Shown in pieces: positions 8,413 through 17,543 of a stretch of 64,000 nucleotides of DNA. A program made the translations under genes and the position numbers. This DNA is from Paenibacillus rhizovicinus (GTDB taxonomy: Bacteria > Bacillota > Bacilli > Paenibacillales > Paenibacillaceae), in the NCBI RefSeq assembly GCF_010365285.1, contig NZ_CP048287.1:124001-188000 (forward strand), given 5' to 3'. Positions within the stretch are counted from its first letter, which is position 1. Every line of letters begins with the position of its first letter. The notes below the pieces were generated by a model. It did no database searches. It saw nothing but the letters and a program-made list of their open reading frames with translations, and was not told the DNA's origin.

Positions 8413-8532
8413 AGTGTAGATTATTAGGGCAACTGGATGCCGATATGAAGCGAACTCGCTGGTTTTGCATGTGATGAAGGACCATCCGTCGATATTGCCG
8501 AGTTTGATATTTTCGTAAATGGAGGAATATAT

Positions 8533-9255
8533 ATGATACGTGTTACGATCTGGAACGAGTTTTTGCATGAGAAAATACATAAGGCGGTTTCCGATGTCTA
8601 TCCGGACGGCATCCATGCTGCAATTGCGGCCGGGATCGGGGAGGCAGATCTTGAGATTGGAACGGCAACGCTGGAACAACAGGAGCACGGGCTGAGTGAG
8701 GAAGCGCTGAACCGGACGGATGTGCTCATTTGGTGGGGACATATGGGGCACGAGAAGGTTGAAGACGCCATCGTACACCGGGTTCATCAGCGTGTGCTTG
8801 ATGGCATGGGGCTGATTGTCCTTCATTCGGGCCACTTCTCCAAGATCTTTAAAGCGCTGATGGGGACAACATGCGATTTGAAATGGCGGGAGGCGGACGA
8901 GAAGGAACGAATCTGGACAGTCGATCCAGCCCACCCGATCGCAGCAGGCGTTCCGGAGCATTTTACGCTGGAGCGTGAAGAGATGTACGGTGAGCATTTC
9001 GATATCCCTGCGCCGGATGAACTGATTTTTGTCAGTTGGTTCGAGGGCGGCGAAGTATTCCGCAGCGGCTGCACATTCCATCGAGGGCAAGGAAAAATCT
9101 TTTATTTTCGGCCTGGACATGAATCGTATCCGACCTATTATGACGGCAACGTGCTGAAGATCATCCGCAACGCCGTGCGGTGGGCTGCACCTTCTGGTGC
9201 TGCGAAGCCGATGCGCGGCAACCATCAGCCGCTGGAGCCGATTGGTAAACGGTAA
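8533..9255 (+). CDS. ThuA-like protein (trehalose utilisation domain)
   Basis: A 240-residue protein with the class I glutamine-amidotransferase-like fold of ThuA: RVTIWNEF at the start, [22 protein letters not shown], an EMYGEHF segment and [14 protein letters not shown] near the end. ThuA proteins accompany Gfo/Idh-type dehydrogenases in disaccharide catabolism that proceeds through 3-keto sugars; their exact reaction is not firmly settled. ATG 8533 follows ATGGAGGAATAT. It precedes the GH36-GH106-YdjC operon but is separated from it by promoter site E, so it can be controlled separately. Confidence 0.8.
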   Translation: MIRVTIWNEFLHEKIHKAVSDVYPDGIHAAIAAGIGEADLEIGTATLEQQEHGLSEEALNRTDVLIWWGHMGHEKVEDAIVHRVHQRVLDGMGLIVLHSGHFSKIFKALMGTTCDLKWREADEKERIWTVDPAHPIAAGVPEHFTLEREEMYGEHFDIPAPDELIFVSWFEGGEVFRSGCTFHRGQGKIFYFRPGHESYPTYYDGNVLKIIRNAVRWAAPSGAAKPMRGNHQPLEPIGKR

Positions 9256-9273
9256 CGCCAACAAGCCAACAGC

Positions 9274-9329
9274 GGATAAGACAGAACAAGATCTGCTTCT
9301 ATCCGTAGGCAGAACAGCGTTCATATAAT
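9274..9329 (+). promoter_or_regulatory. promoter with GGATAAG box, site E (GH36-GH106-YdjC operon)
   Basis: GGATAAG 9274-9280, ACAAG from 9286 (one change from TCAAG, same 12-base offset) and TATAAT 9324-9329, exactly 50 bases from the box start. The third element (CGTA) is not conserved at its usual place. Transcription would start near 9336 and pass through the hairpin at 9356. Confidence 0.65.
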
Positions 9330-9355
9330 AGTGTATACACTCGGATTCGGATATA

Positions 9356-9389
9356 ACAAGCGGGGTTCATGCGGATGAGCCCCGCTTGT
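9356..9389 (+). repeat. leader hairpin, copy 1 of a repeated stem-loop
   Basis: Arms ACAAGCGGGGTTCAT (9356-9370) and ATGAGCCCCGCTTGT (9375-9389) form a 15-base stem with one G-U and a 4-base loop. It lies in the 5' leader, just before the ribosome binding site of the GH36 gene. No T-run follows, so an RNA-stability or attenuation role is more likely than simple termination. A near-copy is at 19143. Confidence 0.6.
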
Positions 9390-9413
9390 ACCATTGTAGA
9401 GGAGCCTAAGCCT

Positions 9414-11606
9414 ATGAAATCGCCGTATGCCGTCAGCTGCGCAAACAACAGATTCACCATATTGCTCGATGGAGATCCGCTGCTCGGACCGATCAAGCCC
9501 GAAGTAAAGTTTGAGGCGGACGGCGCGTACGAAGCAACGCCGCAGCTTAAGCTGCTAAGCCATTATGAAGCGGATAAATCGGGAACGTCCGGGGACTGCA
9601 CCGATCATACCCTTGTCTACGAAGACGAGAAGGGCGAAACGAAGCTTACGATTATTATCGAGGCCTATGCGCATGCGCTCTTGTGCCGGGTTAATCTGGT
9701 GTGCGCGCATAAAAACTTTAACGATTCATCCCGCTATTTGGCGTCCGTAGGCGGAATCACCCTGCGCGATGAAGGGTTCGACGCACCGGAAGGATACATG
9801 GCCAGTTACCAGTTCCAACGGTGGTGGACGCAGCCCGCCTTCGGCAGCAATCCAGCGGAAATGCCTGATCATACGATCTCTCTGCTCTGGAAACTAGGGG
9901 GCGTGTACCATCACTTGCTTCCTGTCTGCGGCGATGTTCTAAGGACGGAGTTGGCCGGGCGAGACGGCGGGATCGATATTCGCCTGTCAGCGTACAATTA
10001 CGGGCACAACAACCTCGAGACCGTCTCGTTTGCACTCGCATCGGGCGGCGACCCGTATGAGCTCCCTCTGACGACGGCAGCGCTTGGCTTGCAGGCCCGC
10101 GGCTCGGCCGCCGGTCTGCGTTCAGCCAAAGCGTACCCCGACGTGCTTGAATATCTCGGGTGGTGTACGTGGGACGCCTTTTACGACGACGTGACGGAAC
10201 AAGGAATTACAGACAAGCTTGAGGAGTTCAAGCGGCATGAACTTCCGGTCAAGTGGCTGATGATCGATTGCGGCTGGTCCGAGACGAAGGAAGGCAAGCT
10301 GCAATCGTTCGCCGAGAACCGGGATAAGTTCCCCGGCGGCCTGCGTCCGCTTATCGAGCGGGCGAAAACGGATTATGGGTTGAATTGGGTCGGCGTATGG
10401 CAGGCGTTTACGGGCTTCTGGGAAGGCATCGACCCCGATGGCCGGCTCGCGGTCGAGATGAAGGATCACCTGTACCGGACAAACCACGGGAAACTGCTGC
10501 CGTTTCCGGACGTGGCCAAGGGCTTCGGGTTCTGGAATGCCTGGCATACATACCTGCGCCGTCAGGGCGTCGACTTCATCAAAGTGGACAATCAGGGATC
10601 GCTTGTCCTGTACTTCCGGAACAACTTGCCGATCGGAACGGCTGCGCTTGGGGCGCATGCTGCGCTTGACGCATCGGCTGGCACCCACTTCGGCATGCGG
10701 ATGATTAATTGCATGGGCATGGCGACCGAAAATATCTGGAGCCGACCGGGCTCGTCAGTGTCGAGAAGCAGCGGGGACTTCTTCCCCCAGATCGAGGACC
10801 ATTTCAAGCTGCACGCGCTGCAGAATCCTTATAACTGCTATTATCACGGCGCCTTCTATCATGGGGATTGGGACATGTGGTGGACGAAGCACGAGTATGC
10901 GCGCAACCATTCCGTGCTTCGCGCCGTCAGCGGAGGGCCGGTATACGTCAGCGATAAGGTCGGGGCGACGGATCCCGAGATGCTGCGGCCCCTGATTCTG
11001 GTTGACGGACGCGTGCTGCGCTGCGACGGGCCCGGCCTGCCTACGGAGGATTGTCTGCTGACAGACCCGAATCAAGCGGAGACGCCTTTGAAAATATGGA
11101 ACCGTGCCGGTGCAGCGGGAGTGGTCGGCGCGTTCAATCTTAACCGGGAGAAGAAGAAGGTTCGGGGCGGGATGAGGCCGTCCGACGTGCCGGGACTTGC
11201 CGGCGACCGATTCGCCGTATTCGATTATTACGCGCGTACGGTGGTATCGATCGCGCGGGACGAGGCAATCGCCCTGGAGCTGGACAACGACGAACTGGCC
11301 TATTACGTCATAGCGCCGTACGAGAGCGGGTTGGCCGTCATCGGCTTGTCCGACAAGTATGTGTCGCCCGCTGCGATTGAAGCTGTGGAGCGTCGGGGGG
11401 AGCTGACGATCGTGCGCCTGAAGCAGGGCGGCGTCTTTGCCTTCGCGGCGAATGTGCCACCTGTACGGGCACTCGTAAACGGCGGCGAGGCTGCCGTTCG
11501 GCGCGAGAACGGCTTCTATTCGATCGATTGTTCGGCCTATGCGTGTGCATTGACGATAGAACTGCAGACGAATGAATGGGAAGGTGACTTGGACCATGTG
11601 GGATAA
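9414..11606 (+). CDS. GH36 enzyme, raffinose-synthase/Sip1 subgroup (alpha-galactosidase-like)
   Basis: A 730-residue cytoplasmic protein. ATG 9414 is chosen because GAGGAG lies nine bases upstream; a longer frame would start inside the leader hairpin. The catalytic TIM barrel carries EYLGWCTWDAFY, LMIDCGW and FIKVDNQG, whose Asp near residue 392 is the expected nucleophile. NCMGMATENIW, DWDMWW and SGGPVYVSDKVG are typical of the raffinose-synthase/Sip1 branch of GH36. In bacteria these are usually alpha-galactosidases acting on imported oligosaccharides, although transfer activity is possible. There is no signal peptide. It overlaps the next gene by 11 bases and shares its operon with a GH106-like enzyme and a YdjC deacetylase. 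Confidence 0.8.
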   Translation: MKSPYAVSCANNRFTILLDGDPLLGPIKPEVKFEADGAYEATPQLKLLSHYEADKSGTSGDCTDHTLVYEDEKGETKLTIIIEAYAHALLCRVNLVCAHKNFNDSSRYLASVGGITLRDEGFDAPEGYMASYQFQRWWTQPAFGSNPAEMPDHTISLLWKLGGVYHHLLPVCGDVLRTELAGRDGGIDIRLSAYNYGHNNLETVSFALASGGDPYELPLTTAALGLQARGSAAGLRSAKAYPDVLEYLGWCTWDAFYDDVTEQGITDKLEEFKRHELPVKWLMIDCGWSETKEGKLQSFAENRDKFPGGLRPLIERAKTDYGLNWVGVWQAFTGFWEGIDPDGRLAVEMKDHLYRTNHGKLLPFPDVAKGFGFWNAWHTYLRRQGVDFIKVDNQGSLVLYFRNNLPIGTAALGAHAALDASAGTHFGMRMINCMGMATENIWSRPGSSVSRSSGDFFPQIEDHFKLHALQNPYNCYYHGAFYHGDWDMWWTKHEYARNHSVLRAVSGGPVYVSDKVGATDPEMLRPLILVDGRVLRCDGPGLPTEDCLLTDPNQAETPLKIWNRAGAAGVVGAFNLNREKKKVRGGMRPSDVPGLAGDRFAVFDYYARTVVSIARDEAIALELDNDELAYYVIAPYESGLAVIGLSDKYVSPAAIEAVERRGELTIVRLKQGGVFAFAANVPPVRALVNGGEAAVRRENGFYSIDCSAYACALTIELQTNEWEGDLDHVG

Positions 11607-14600
11607 GACAACGTTTCGGGAAGGCGATATGGCCTATCGCAGCGCACCGTTCTGGTCATGGAACGACAAGCTAGAGAAGGAAGAGCTGCTCCGCCAGATC
11701 CACGAAATGTACGGGCAGGGGATTGGAGGCTTCTTCATGCATCCGCGCGGCGGCATCGAGGACGAGTATCTTGGCGCAGCCTATATGGAACGGATCCGCG
11801 ACTGCGTGGCCGAAGCGGAACGGCTTGGCATGAAGGCCTGGATATACGACGAATCCTGGTGCCCCAGCGGCAATGCTGCCGGCAAGGTCGTTCGGCGCAA
11901 TCCGGCATTCGCATCCAAAGCGCTGAAGATGACGGAAATCGCGTCTTTGGAGGATTGGCGGGAGGCGCAGGACGATAGCGGGTTGCTTCTGAAATTATTC
12001 GCGGCGGAAGCTGACGGCACCTATAGAGAACTGCAGGAGACGGAGGCGGACGCCGTACTTGCCGATGGACGGAAGCTGCTTGTTTTCGCGGTTCGTGTCG
12101 GCAACTCAAACCCACAGTTCGGCGATGTGCCCAATACCGATCTGCTGAATCCGGGCGCTGTCGATGCGTTCATTGACATTACGTTGGAGCCGCACAAGCC
12201 TGTCGCAGGAGAACATTTCGGCGGCGCCGTACCGGGCGTATTCACGGACGAGCCGAATTTCGGCCAGTGGGGGAAGAACGTTCTGCCCTGGACCGAAGGC
12301 CTCGAGAACATCTTCAGCGAGCGCAAAGGTTACGACTTGCTGGCTCATCTTCCAAAGCTCTATATCGACGGTCCGGACGATACCGCCAAGGTGCGGTTTG
12401 ATTATTGGGATCTGCTGACACGACTGTTCGTGGAATCGTTCACCAGGCGGATGTACGACTGGTGCGAGCGGAACGGACTGGAGCTGACGGGCCATTTCTG
12501 GGAGCACGGGTTTCCGTCACCGATGCAGACGGGCAGCACCATGCCGAATTACGCGTATCTCCATGCGCCCGGAATCGATGTGCTTGGCAGCACGGGTAAG
12601 GATATCGATATGTTCGGCAACGATTTGATCGTCAAGGAAGCGTCGAGCGTAGCGAACCAGCTCGGCAAACACCGGGTCATGTCGGAGACTTACGGAGCGT
12701 CGGGCTGGGATTTGAACTACCGCGACATGAAGCGCATCGCTGATTGGCAGTTCGCGCTCGGCGTGAATCTTGTCGTGCAGCATCTCGTTCACTACTCGCT
12801 GCGCGGCTACCGGAAGCGCGATTTCCCGCTGTCGTTCCTCGATCATCAGCCATGGTGGCCCACGTACCGAAAGCTCGGCGACTACATCGGCCGGCTGAGC
12901 TGGGCGCTGGCGCAGGGGGATTATCCGGCCGACGTACTCGTTCTGCATTCCTCCAGCTCCACGTGGGCGGCGTACCGGCCGGATGATAAGGATGAAGCGG
13001 AGCTGAAGCTGATCGGCGAGTCGTTGAAGTCGCTCTGCAGGACGCTCTCGAGTATTCACTGCCAGTACGAGCTTGGCGATGACCTAATCATGGAAGAGCA
13101 CGGGAGCGTAAAGGACGGACAATTCATCATCGGGCGGTCGGCGTATCGCGTGCTTGCGCTTCCCGCCATGTCCGTCATGCGAAGATCAAGCTTCTCCCTG
13201 TTGAAGAGGTTCGCGGATGAAGGCGGCGCGATCCTTGCCACGGCGGGCACGCCGTACTTGCTGGACGGCGAGCCGAATGACGAACTGCGCGAATTCTTCG
13301 CCTCAAGCAAGGTGATGCGGATTGGAGCCGGCAGGGAAGCCATTCGCAACGCACTGGATGGCTGCGGAGCCATTCGAGTACAACTGGAATGTCTGGATGA
13401 AGGCGAACCTTCTTCCGTATATGCACACCGGCGCCGGAACGGAGAAGAGGACGTTTTGTTCCTATTTAACAATAGCGTGGAGCAGCAGATGAACGCGAGG
13501 GTTCGTCTGGAGCAGCCCTGGTTCGTCGAACAATGGGACGCGTTGACAGGAGAGACCGCTGCGGCTGCGCCCTACGTGGAGAACGGGGCTGTATATCTTG
13601 ACGTCTTTCTTCCACCAGTAGGCTCGCAACTGCTGCTGATCGATCGCAGCCGAACTGTGACGCCATCCGGACGCGAGTCCATCGTTGCCGAAACGGGTGC
13701 AGTCATCGTTGCGCTGGACGAATGGCGGGCAAAACGGACGATGACAAATGCGTGGACGCTAAACCGGGTTTCCGTTGCTCTTAACGGTGAAGCTTGGGAG
13801 GAAGAGCGGAATGCCGTTGAAGCGGACGATGGGCTGAAGGATCGACTGGGGATGAAGCGGGGCAATATCTTCGGCAATCAGCCCTGGATGTTCGACGAGC
13901 AGGAGAAGAATCGGACATTCCCGCTGCAGGCGAAATATACGTTTGAAATGAAAGAATTGCCCGATGGCGAACTGCTTGCCGCCGCGGAAACGGCGGGGCT
14001 GTTCGAGGTAACGGTCAACGGCAGGCGGGTCCAGGCGACCGGGGGCCATTATGTGGACGCATCGTTTGCGTTATACGATATCAAGCCGGCGGTTGTCGAA
14101 GGAAAGAATGAAATTGTGCTGTCGACGGACCGCTACGGTGTGACGGTGAATCTGGAAAGCGTTTATATCGTCGGGGATTTCAGATTGGAAGGAGACGTTG
14201 AAGCCGGCCGGTTCGCGGCTGCCAATGAGCCTGAAACGTTCGCGTTGGGGGATTGGACGCGGAAGGGCTATCCCTTCTATAGCGGAACCGCCATCTATTC
14301 GACAAGCGCGTCGGTCCCTGCCAAGCCTTCCGGACGGGTGGTGCTGGAGCTGGGCGACTGGCATGGCACAGCGCTGCGCGTGCGTGTCAACGGCGCGGAA
14401 GCCGGCGTGATCGGGTGGGCGCCGAACGCGCTGGATGTGACCAAATGGATTCGCGCCGGCATCAACGAGATCGAAGTCGAGGTTATGAACTCGCTGCAGA
14501 ATCTGCTCGGGCCGCATGACGAGGCTCCGGAGGATCTCGTGACTCCCGGCTCGTTCAACGCGCCGCAGACCGTTTATTTCGCCGCGAGCGGATATGAAGG

Positions 14601-14640
14601 GGGAGGTCGGCTGCGGCTTCTCGAACAAGGGGAGGCATAA
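11596..14640 (+). CDS. large glycoside hydrolase, GH106/alpha-L-rhamnosidase-like
   Basis: A 1014-residue cytoplasmic protein starting at ATG 11596 after GGGAAGG, overlapping the GH36 stop. The N-terminal TIM-barrel-like part has APFWSWNDKL, GIGGFFMHPRGG and AWIYDESWCPSGNAAG, then VFTDEPNFG, GHFWEHG and MSETYGASGWD. These patterns are shared by bacterial proteins grouped with GH106 alpha-L-rhamnosidases. The C-terminal third holds beta-sandwich, galactose-binding-like segments (about 770-1005; GTALRVRVNG, DVTKWIRAGINEIEVEV). Glu or Asp residues in the DEPNF and SETYG segments are candidates for catalysis. Together with the GH78-like stub upstream it suggests rhamnose-containing substrates, but assignment below the glycosidase level is moderate. 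Confidence 0.65.
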   Translation: MWDKTTFREGDMAYRSAPFWSWNDKLEKEELLRQIHEMYGQGIGGFFMHPRGGIEDEYLGAAYMERIRDCVAEAERLGMKAWIYDESWCPSGNAAGKVVRRNPAFASKALKMTEIASLEDWREAQDDSGLLLKLFAAEADGTYRELQETEADAVLADGRKLLVFAVRVGNSNPQFGDVPNTDLLNPGAVDAFIDITLEPHKPVAGEHFGGAVPGVFTDEPNFGQWGKNVLPWTEGLENIFSERKGYDLLAHLPKLYIDGPDDTAKVRFDYWDLLTRLFVESFTRRMYDWCERNGLELTGHFWEHGFPSPMQTGSTMPNYAYLHAPGIDVLGSTGKDIDMFGNDLIVKEASSVANQLGKHRVMSETYGASGWDLNYRDMKRIADWQFALGVNLVVQHLVHYSLRGYRKRDFPLSFLDHQPWWPTYRKLGDYIGRLSWALAQGDYPADVLVLHSSSSTWAAYRPDDKDEAELKLIGESLKSLCRTLSSIHCQYELGDDLIMEEHGSVKDGQFIIGRSAYRVLALPAMSVMRRSSFSLLKRFADEGGAILATAGTPYLLDGEPNDELREFFASSKVMRIGAGREAIRNALDGCGAIRVQLECLDEGEPSSVYAHRRRNGEEDVLFLFNNSVEQQMNARVRLEQPWFVEQWDALTGETAAAAPYVENGAVYLDVFLPPVGSQLLLIDRSRTVTPSGRESIVAETGAVIVALDEWRAKRTMTNAWTLNRVSVALNGEAWEEERNAVEADDGLKDRLGMKRGNIFGNQPWMFDEQEKNRTFPLQAKYTFEMKELPDGELLAAAETAGLFEVTVNGRRVQATGGHYVDASFALYDIKPAVVEGKNEIVLSTDRYGVTVNLESVYIVGDFRLEGDVEAGRFAAANEPETFALGDWTRKGYPFYSGTAIYSTSASVPAKPSGRVVLELGDWHGTALRVRVNGAEAGVIGWAPNALDVTKWIRAGINEIEVEVMNSLQNLLGPHDEAPEDLVTPGSFNAPQTVYFAASGYEGGGRLRLLEQGEA

Positions 14641-14644
14641 GCAG

Positions 14645-15421
14645 ATGAACAAAAGGATCTCGGTTATTACGCGAGGGGACGATTGCGGCAGCAGCCTCTC
14701 CGCCAACGCGGGTATTCTGCAGGCGTGCAAGGACGGTGTCCTTCGCAACGTATCGCTGATGGCGACATGCGCCTATATCAAGGAAGCTGCCGAGATGCTG
14801 GCGTCCGAGACGGACATTTGCTTCGGACTTCATGCGACGTTGAACTCGGAGTGGACGACAGTCAGGTGGGGGCCGGTGCTGGACCCGTCTAGGGTCCCCT
14901 CCCTGGTCGATCGGGACGGCCTTTTCTTCCGTACGCCTGAGGAGCTTGCGGCAAACCGGCCAAGCCGGATCGAGATCATGATGGAGCTTCGGGCACAGCT
15001 GGCGAAGCTGCGCGAGCTCGGGTTCAAGGTGACGTATCTGGATTCGCATATGTTTTTCGAGCGCGCCGTCGATGGTCTGAAGGAAGAAATGGAGCAATGG
15101 GCGACCGAAGAAGGCTTGTTGTACCACCATCATTATTACCGGAGTCTCCCTCTGGCAGAGAATGGCGATGACGCGGCGACAACCTTGATCAGGCAGCTGA
15201 TGGCCGCAGAGTCAGGACAATATGTCACCATCGGCCATCCTGCCTTCGATACCGACGAAATGCGGATGCTCGGCGAAACAGAGGCGGAAGGCGAAGAAAT
15301 TGCGAGAGGGCGGAACGGGGAACGGCTGATGTATGCGGACCCCCGTATAACCGAATTCTTCCGGTCAAACGCCCTCCGGGCCATCCGGTATGACGAGGCG
15401 GTCATGTTGAAAAATAGCTGA
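14645..15421 (+). CDS. YdjC/ChbG-family carbohydrate deacetylase
   Basis: A 258-residue protein of the YdjC superfamily. ATG 14645 follows GGGGAGG. Family elements are an early RGDDCG (metal-binding Asp pair), GLHATLN (metal-binding His) and YLDSHMFFE in the middle, then TIGHPAFDTDEM near the end. ChbG removes an N-acetyl group from chitooligosaccharides, and related proteins deacetylate other glycans. It is the last gene of the GH36-GH106 operon, four bases after the previous stop, so its substrate is probably an acetylated sugar in the same glycan. The next promoter (site C) starts about 30 bases downstream. Confidence 0.8.
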   Translation: MNKRISVITRGDDCGSSLSANAGILQACKDGVLRNVSLMATCAYIKEAAEMLASETDICFGLHATLNSEWTTVRWGPVLDPSRVPSLVDRDGLFFRTPEELAANRPSRIEIMMELRAQLAKLRELGFKVTYLDSHMFFERAVDGLKEEMEQWATEEGLLYHHHYYRSLPLAENGDDAATTLIRQLMAAESGQYVTIGHPAFDTDEMRMLGETEAEGEEIARGRNGERLMYADPRITEFFRSNALRAIRYDEAVMLKNS

Positions 15422-15453
15422 AAGCGGGCAAGCCGCCGGGGAAAGTTAAGAAT

Positions 15454-15509
15454 GGATAAGACATATCAAGGATTGACCGTATAATTCGCTATCCGGGCAA
15501 CCGTATAAT
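15454..15509 (+). promoter_or_regulatory. promoter with GGATAAG/TCAAG box, site C (ABC transporter operon)
   Basis: GGATAAG 15454-15460, TCAAG from 15466, ACCGTA from 15476 and TATAAT 15504-15509, exactly 50 bases from the box start. It controls the permease-permease-binding-protein operon and probably the two glycosidases after it. The segment is nearly duplicated at site B. Confidence 0.75.
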
Positions 15510-15575
15510 GAACGTGCGCAAGCGGCGTAAGCCGCAAGCTGTTGCGTCAATAACGCCACAAGGAGGTGGATCAGG

Positions 15576-16547
15576 TTGGCCGAACACGTCGTCTCAGCCT
15601 CCCGTTCAGGCAAGAAGTCGAGGTCAAGCGTACATGCTTTTCTCCGAAATGTCCTGAAATACAAAGTGCTTCTGCTGATGCTGCTCCCCCCTGTCCTCGT
15701 ATTCATCGTCAATGCCTACTTGCCGATGGTCGGACTGCTCATCGCTTTCAAGGACATCAATTATACAGACGGCATCTTTACAAGTCCGTGGGTGGGATTC
15801 CGGAACTTTGAATACCTGTTCACGACCACCGACGCCTGGCGCATCACGCGCAATACGATCTTATACAATCTGCTGTTTATTTTTTCCGGCCTTGTATTAT
15901 CCGTTGGAATTGCCATTGCGCTGAATGAAATCAAAACGCGGTTTTTCCCCAAGCTGTACCAAACGATCATGATTATGCCCAACTTTCTGTCCATGGTCAT
16001 CGTCGCGTTTGTCGGCTATGCGTTTCTGAGCAGCGATAGCGGCTACATCAACCGGTCCATACTGGAGCCGCTCGGCATCCCCGGCATCAATTGGTATACC
16101 GAACCGAAGTATTGGCCCTTCATTCTTCCATTCATCAATATTTGGAAAACGGTCGGGATGAACAGCATCATCTATTTGGCGGCCATCACGAGCATCCATG
16201 CGGAATACTACGAGGCGGCCGTGATCGACGGGGCAGGCAAATGGAAACAGATCCGCCATATCACGCTGCCGCTGCTGACGCCCGTCATGGTCATCCTGAC
16301 CATTCTTGCTGTAGGTAATATTTTCCGGGCTGATTTCGGTTTGTTTTATCAGACAACGATGAATTCGGCCGCGCTCTATCCGACGACCGACGTCATCGAC
16401 ACGTATGTTTACCGGGCCTTGATGAATCTGGGCGATATCGGCATGTCGTCTGCAGCGTCGTTCTACCAATCGGTCGTCGGCTTCATCTGTATTATGGGCG
16501 CAAACTGGATCGTCAAAAAAATCAACAGCGACAACGCCATGTTTTAA
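15576..16547 (+). CDS. carbohydrate ABC transporter permease, LplB type
   Basis: A 323-residue integral membrane protein. Translation starts at TTG 15576, seven bases after a perfect AGGAGGTG. A basic N-terminus is followed by six predicted membrane segments; VFIVNAYLPMVGLLIAFK is the first. The EAA loop EYYEAAVIDGAGKWKQIRH binds the shared ATPase. It pairs with the permease directly downstream and the binding protein at 17544. No ATPase gene is in the operon, as is usual for this class, which uses a common MsmX-like ATPase encoded elsewhere. The substrate is probably an oligosaccharide released by the neighbouring glycosidases. Confidence 0.9.
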   Translation: MAEHVVSASRSGKKSRSSVHAFLRNVLKYKVLLLMLLPPVLVFIVNAYLPMVGLLIAFKDINYTDGIFTSPWVGFRNFEYLFTTTDAWRITRNTILYNLLFIFSGLVLSVGIAIALNEIKTRFFPKLYQTIMIMPNFLSMVIVAFVGYAFLSSDSGYINRSILEPLGIPGINWYTEPKYWPFILPFINIWKTVGMNSIIYLAAITSIHAEYYEAAVIDGAGKWKQIRHITLPLLTPVMVILTILAVGNIFRADFGLFYQTTMNSAALYPTTDVIDTYVYRALMNLGDIGMSSAASFYQSVVGFICIMGANWIVKKINSDNAMF

Positions 16548-16560
16548 GGAGGGGAGTGCT

Positions 16561-17469
16561 ATGCCGACAAGCAAAGCGGCTGCCATGAACGGTCTTTCGA
16601 AGCCGGCCCATGTGGCGCTCAATACAGCGTTTATCATCATCGGACTGATCTGCGTCCTGCCGGTTGTGCTGGTTCTTGCCGTTTCCTTGTCCGACGAGCA
16701 GTCCATATACAGCCATGGATACCAGTTCATACCAACCAAGTTCTCGTTAGCCGCATATCGATATCTGTTTCACGATTTTTCGGTCGTGGCGCGAGCCTAC
16801 GGAGTAACGATCATGGTCACAGTCGTCGGCACCATACTGAACGTCATCCTGACGTCGCTGTACGCGTATCCGATTTCCCGGCAGGATTTCCCGTTCAAGA
16901 AAGCGTTCACGATGTTCATCCTGATCACCATGTTGTTCAACGGCGGGCTGGTGTCCTTCTATCTGGTATATGTAAGCGTACTGCACGTCAACAACACCGT
17001 GTGGGCCCTCATTCTTCCGTTGGTTACGAATCCGTTCTGGGTGATCGTCGGACGTACGTTCTTCAAGGAAAACATACCGGGAGAGGTTCTCGAATCCGCC
17101 GCGATTGACGGAGCGGGCGAATTGCGCATCTTCCTGCAGCTCGTGCTGCCGCTGTCCCTGCCGGTGCTCGCAACCATGGCGCTGTTCAGCATCTTCAGTT
17201 ACTGGAACGACTGGTTCAACAGTCTGCTCTTTATTACGGACAGGAAGTGGTTTTCGCTGCAGTACGTCATGATGAAGGCGCTGCTGGACTTCCAGTTCAT
17301 TCAGGAGAATCTGAAGCTGTCTTCCAATGTCAAACAACAGGTGAAGATTCCAAGCGAAAGCATCCGCATGGCGATGGCGATGGTCGGGATGGGGCCGATT
17401 ATCCTGGCCTATCCCTTCTTCCAGCGTTATTTCGTAAGCGGCCTGACGGTAGGCGCCGTAAAGGGGTGA
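16561..17469 (+). CDS. carbohydrate ABC transporter permease, LplC/YtcP type
   Basis: A 302-residue membrane protein with ATG after AAGGAGGGGAG, 13 bases behind the previous stop. The EAA loop ESAAIDGAGELRIFFQ and the C-terminal FVSGLTVGAVKG are typical of LplC-type permeases. It is the intact relative of the chimeric fragment at 1882-2286, which shares GELRIFFQ and the YWNDWF segment. It forms the translocation pore with the protein encoded at 15576. Confidence 0.9.
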   Translation: MPTSKAAAMNGLSKPAHVALNTAFIIIGLICVLPVVLVLAVSLSDEQSIYSHGYQFIPTKFSLAAYRYLFHDFSVVARAYGVTIMVTVVGTILNVILTSLYAYPISRQDFPFKKAFTMFILITMLFNGGLVSFYLVYVSVLHVNNTVWALILPLVTNPFWVIVGRTFFKENIPGEVLESAAIDGAGELRIFLQLVLPLSLPVLATMALFSIFSYWNDWFNSLLFITDRKWFSLQYVMMKALLDFQFIQENLKLSSNVKQQVKIPSESIRMAMAMVGMGPIILAYPFFQRYFVSGLTVGAVKG

Positions 17470-17543
17470 TGATCTTGCAGCATGAATAAAACGGCGCCAA
17501 ACGTGTGGGAAACACGAAAACGACATTATGGAGGGGTAGAGAG

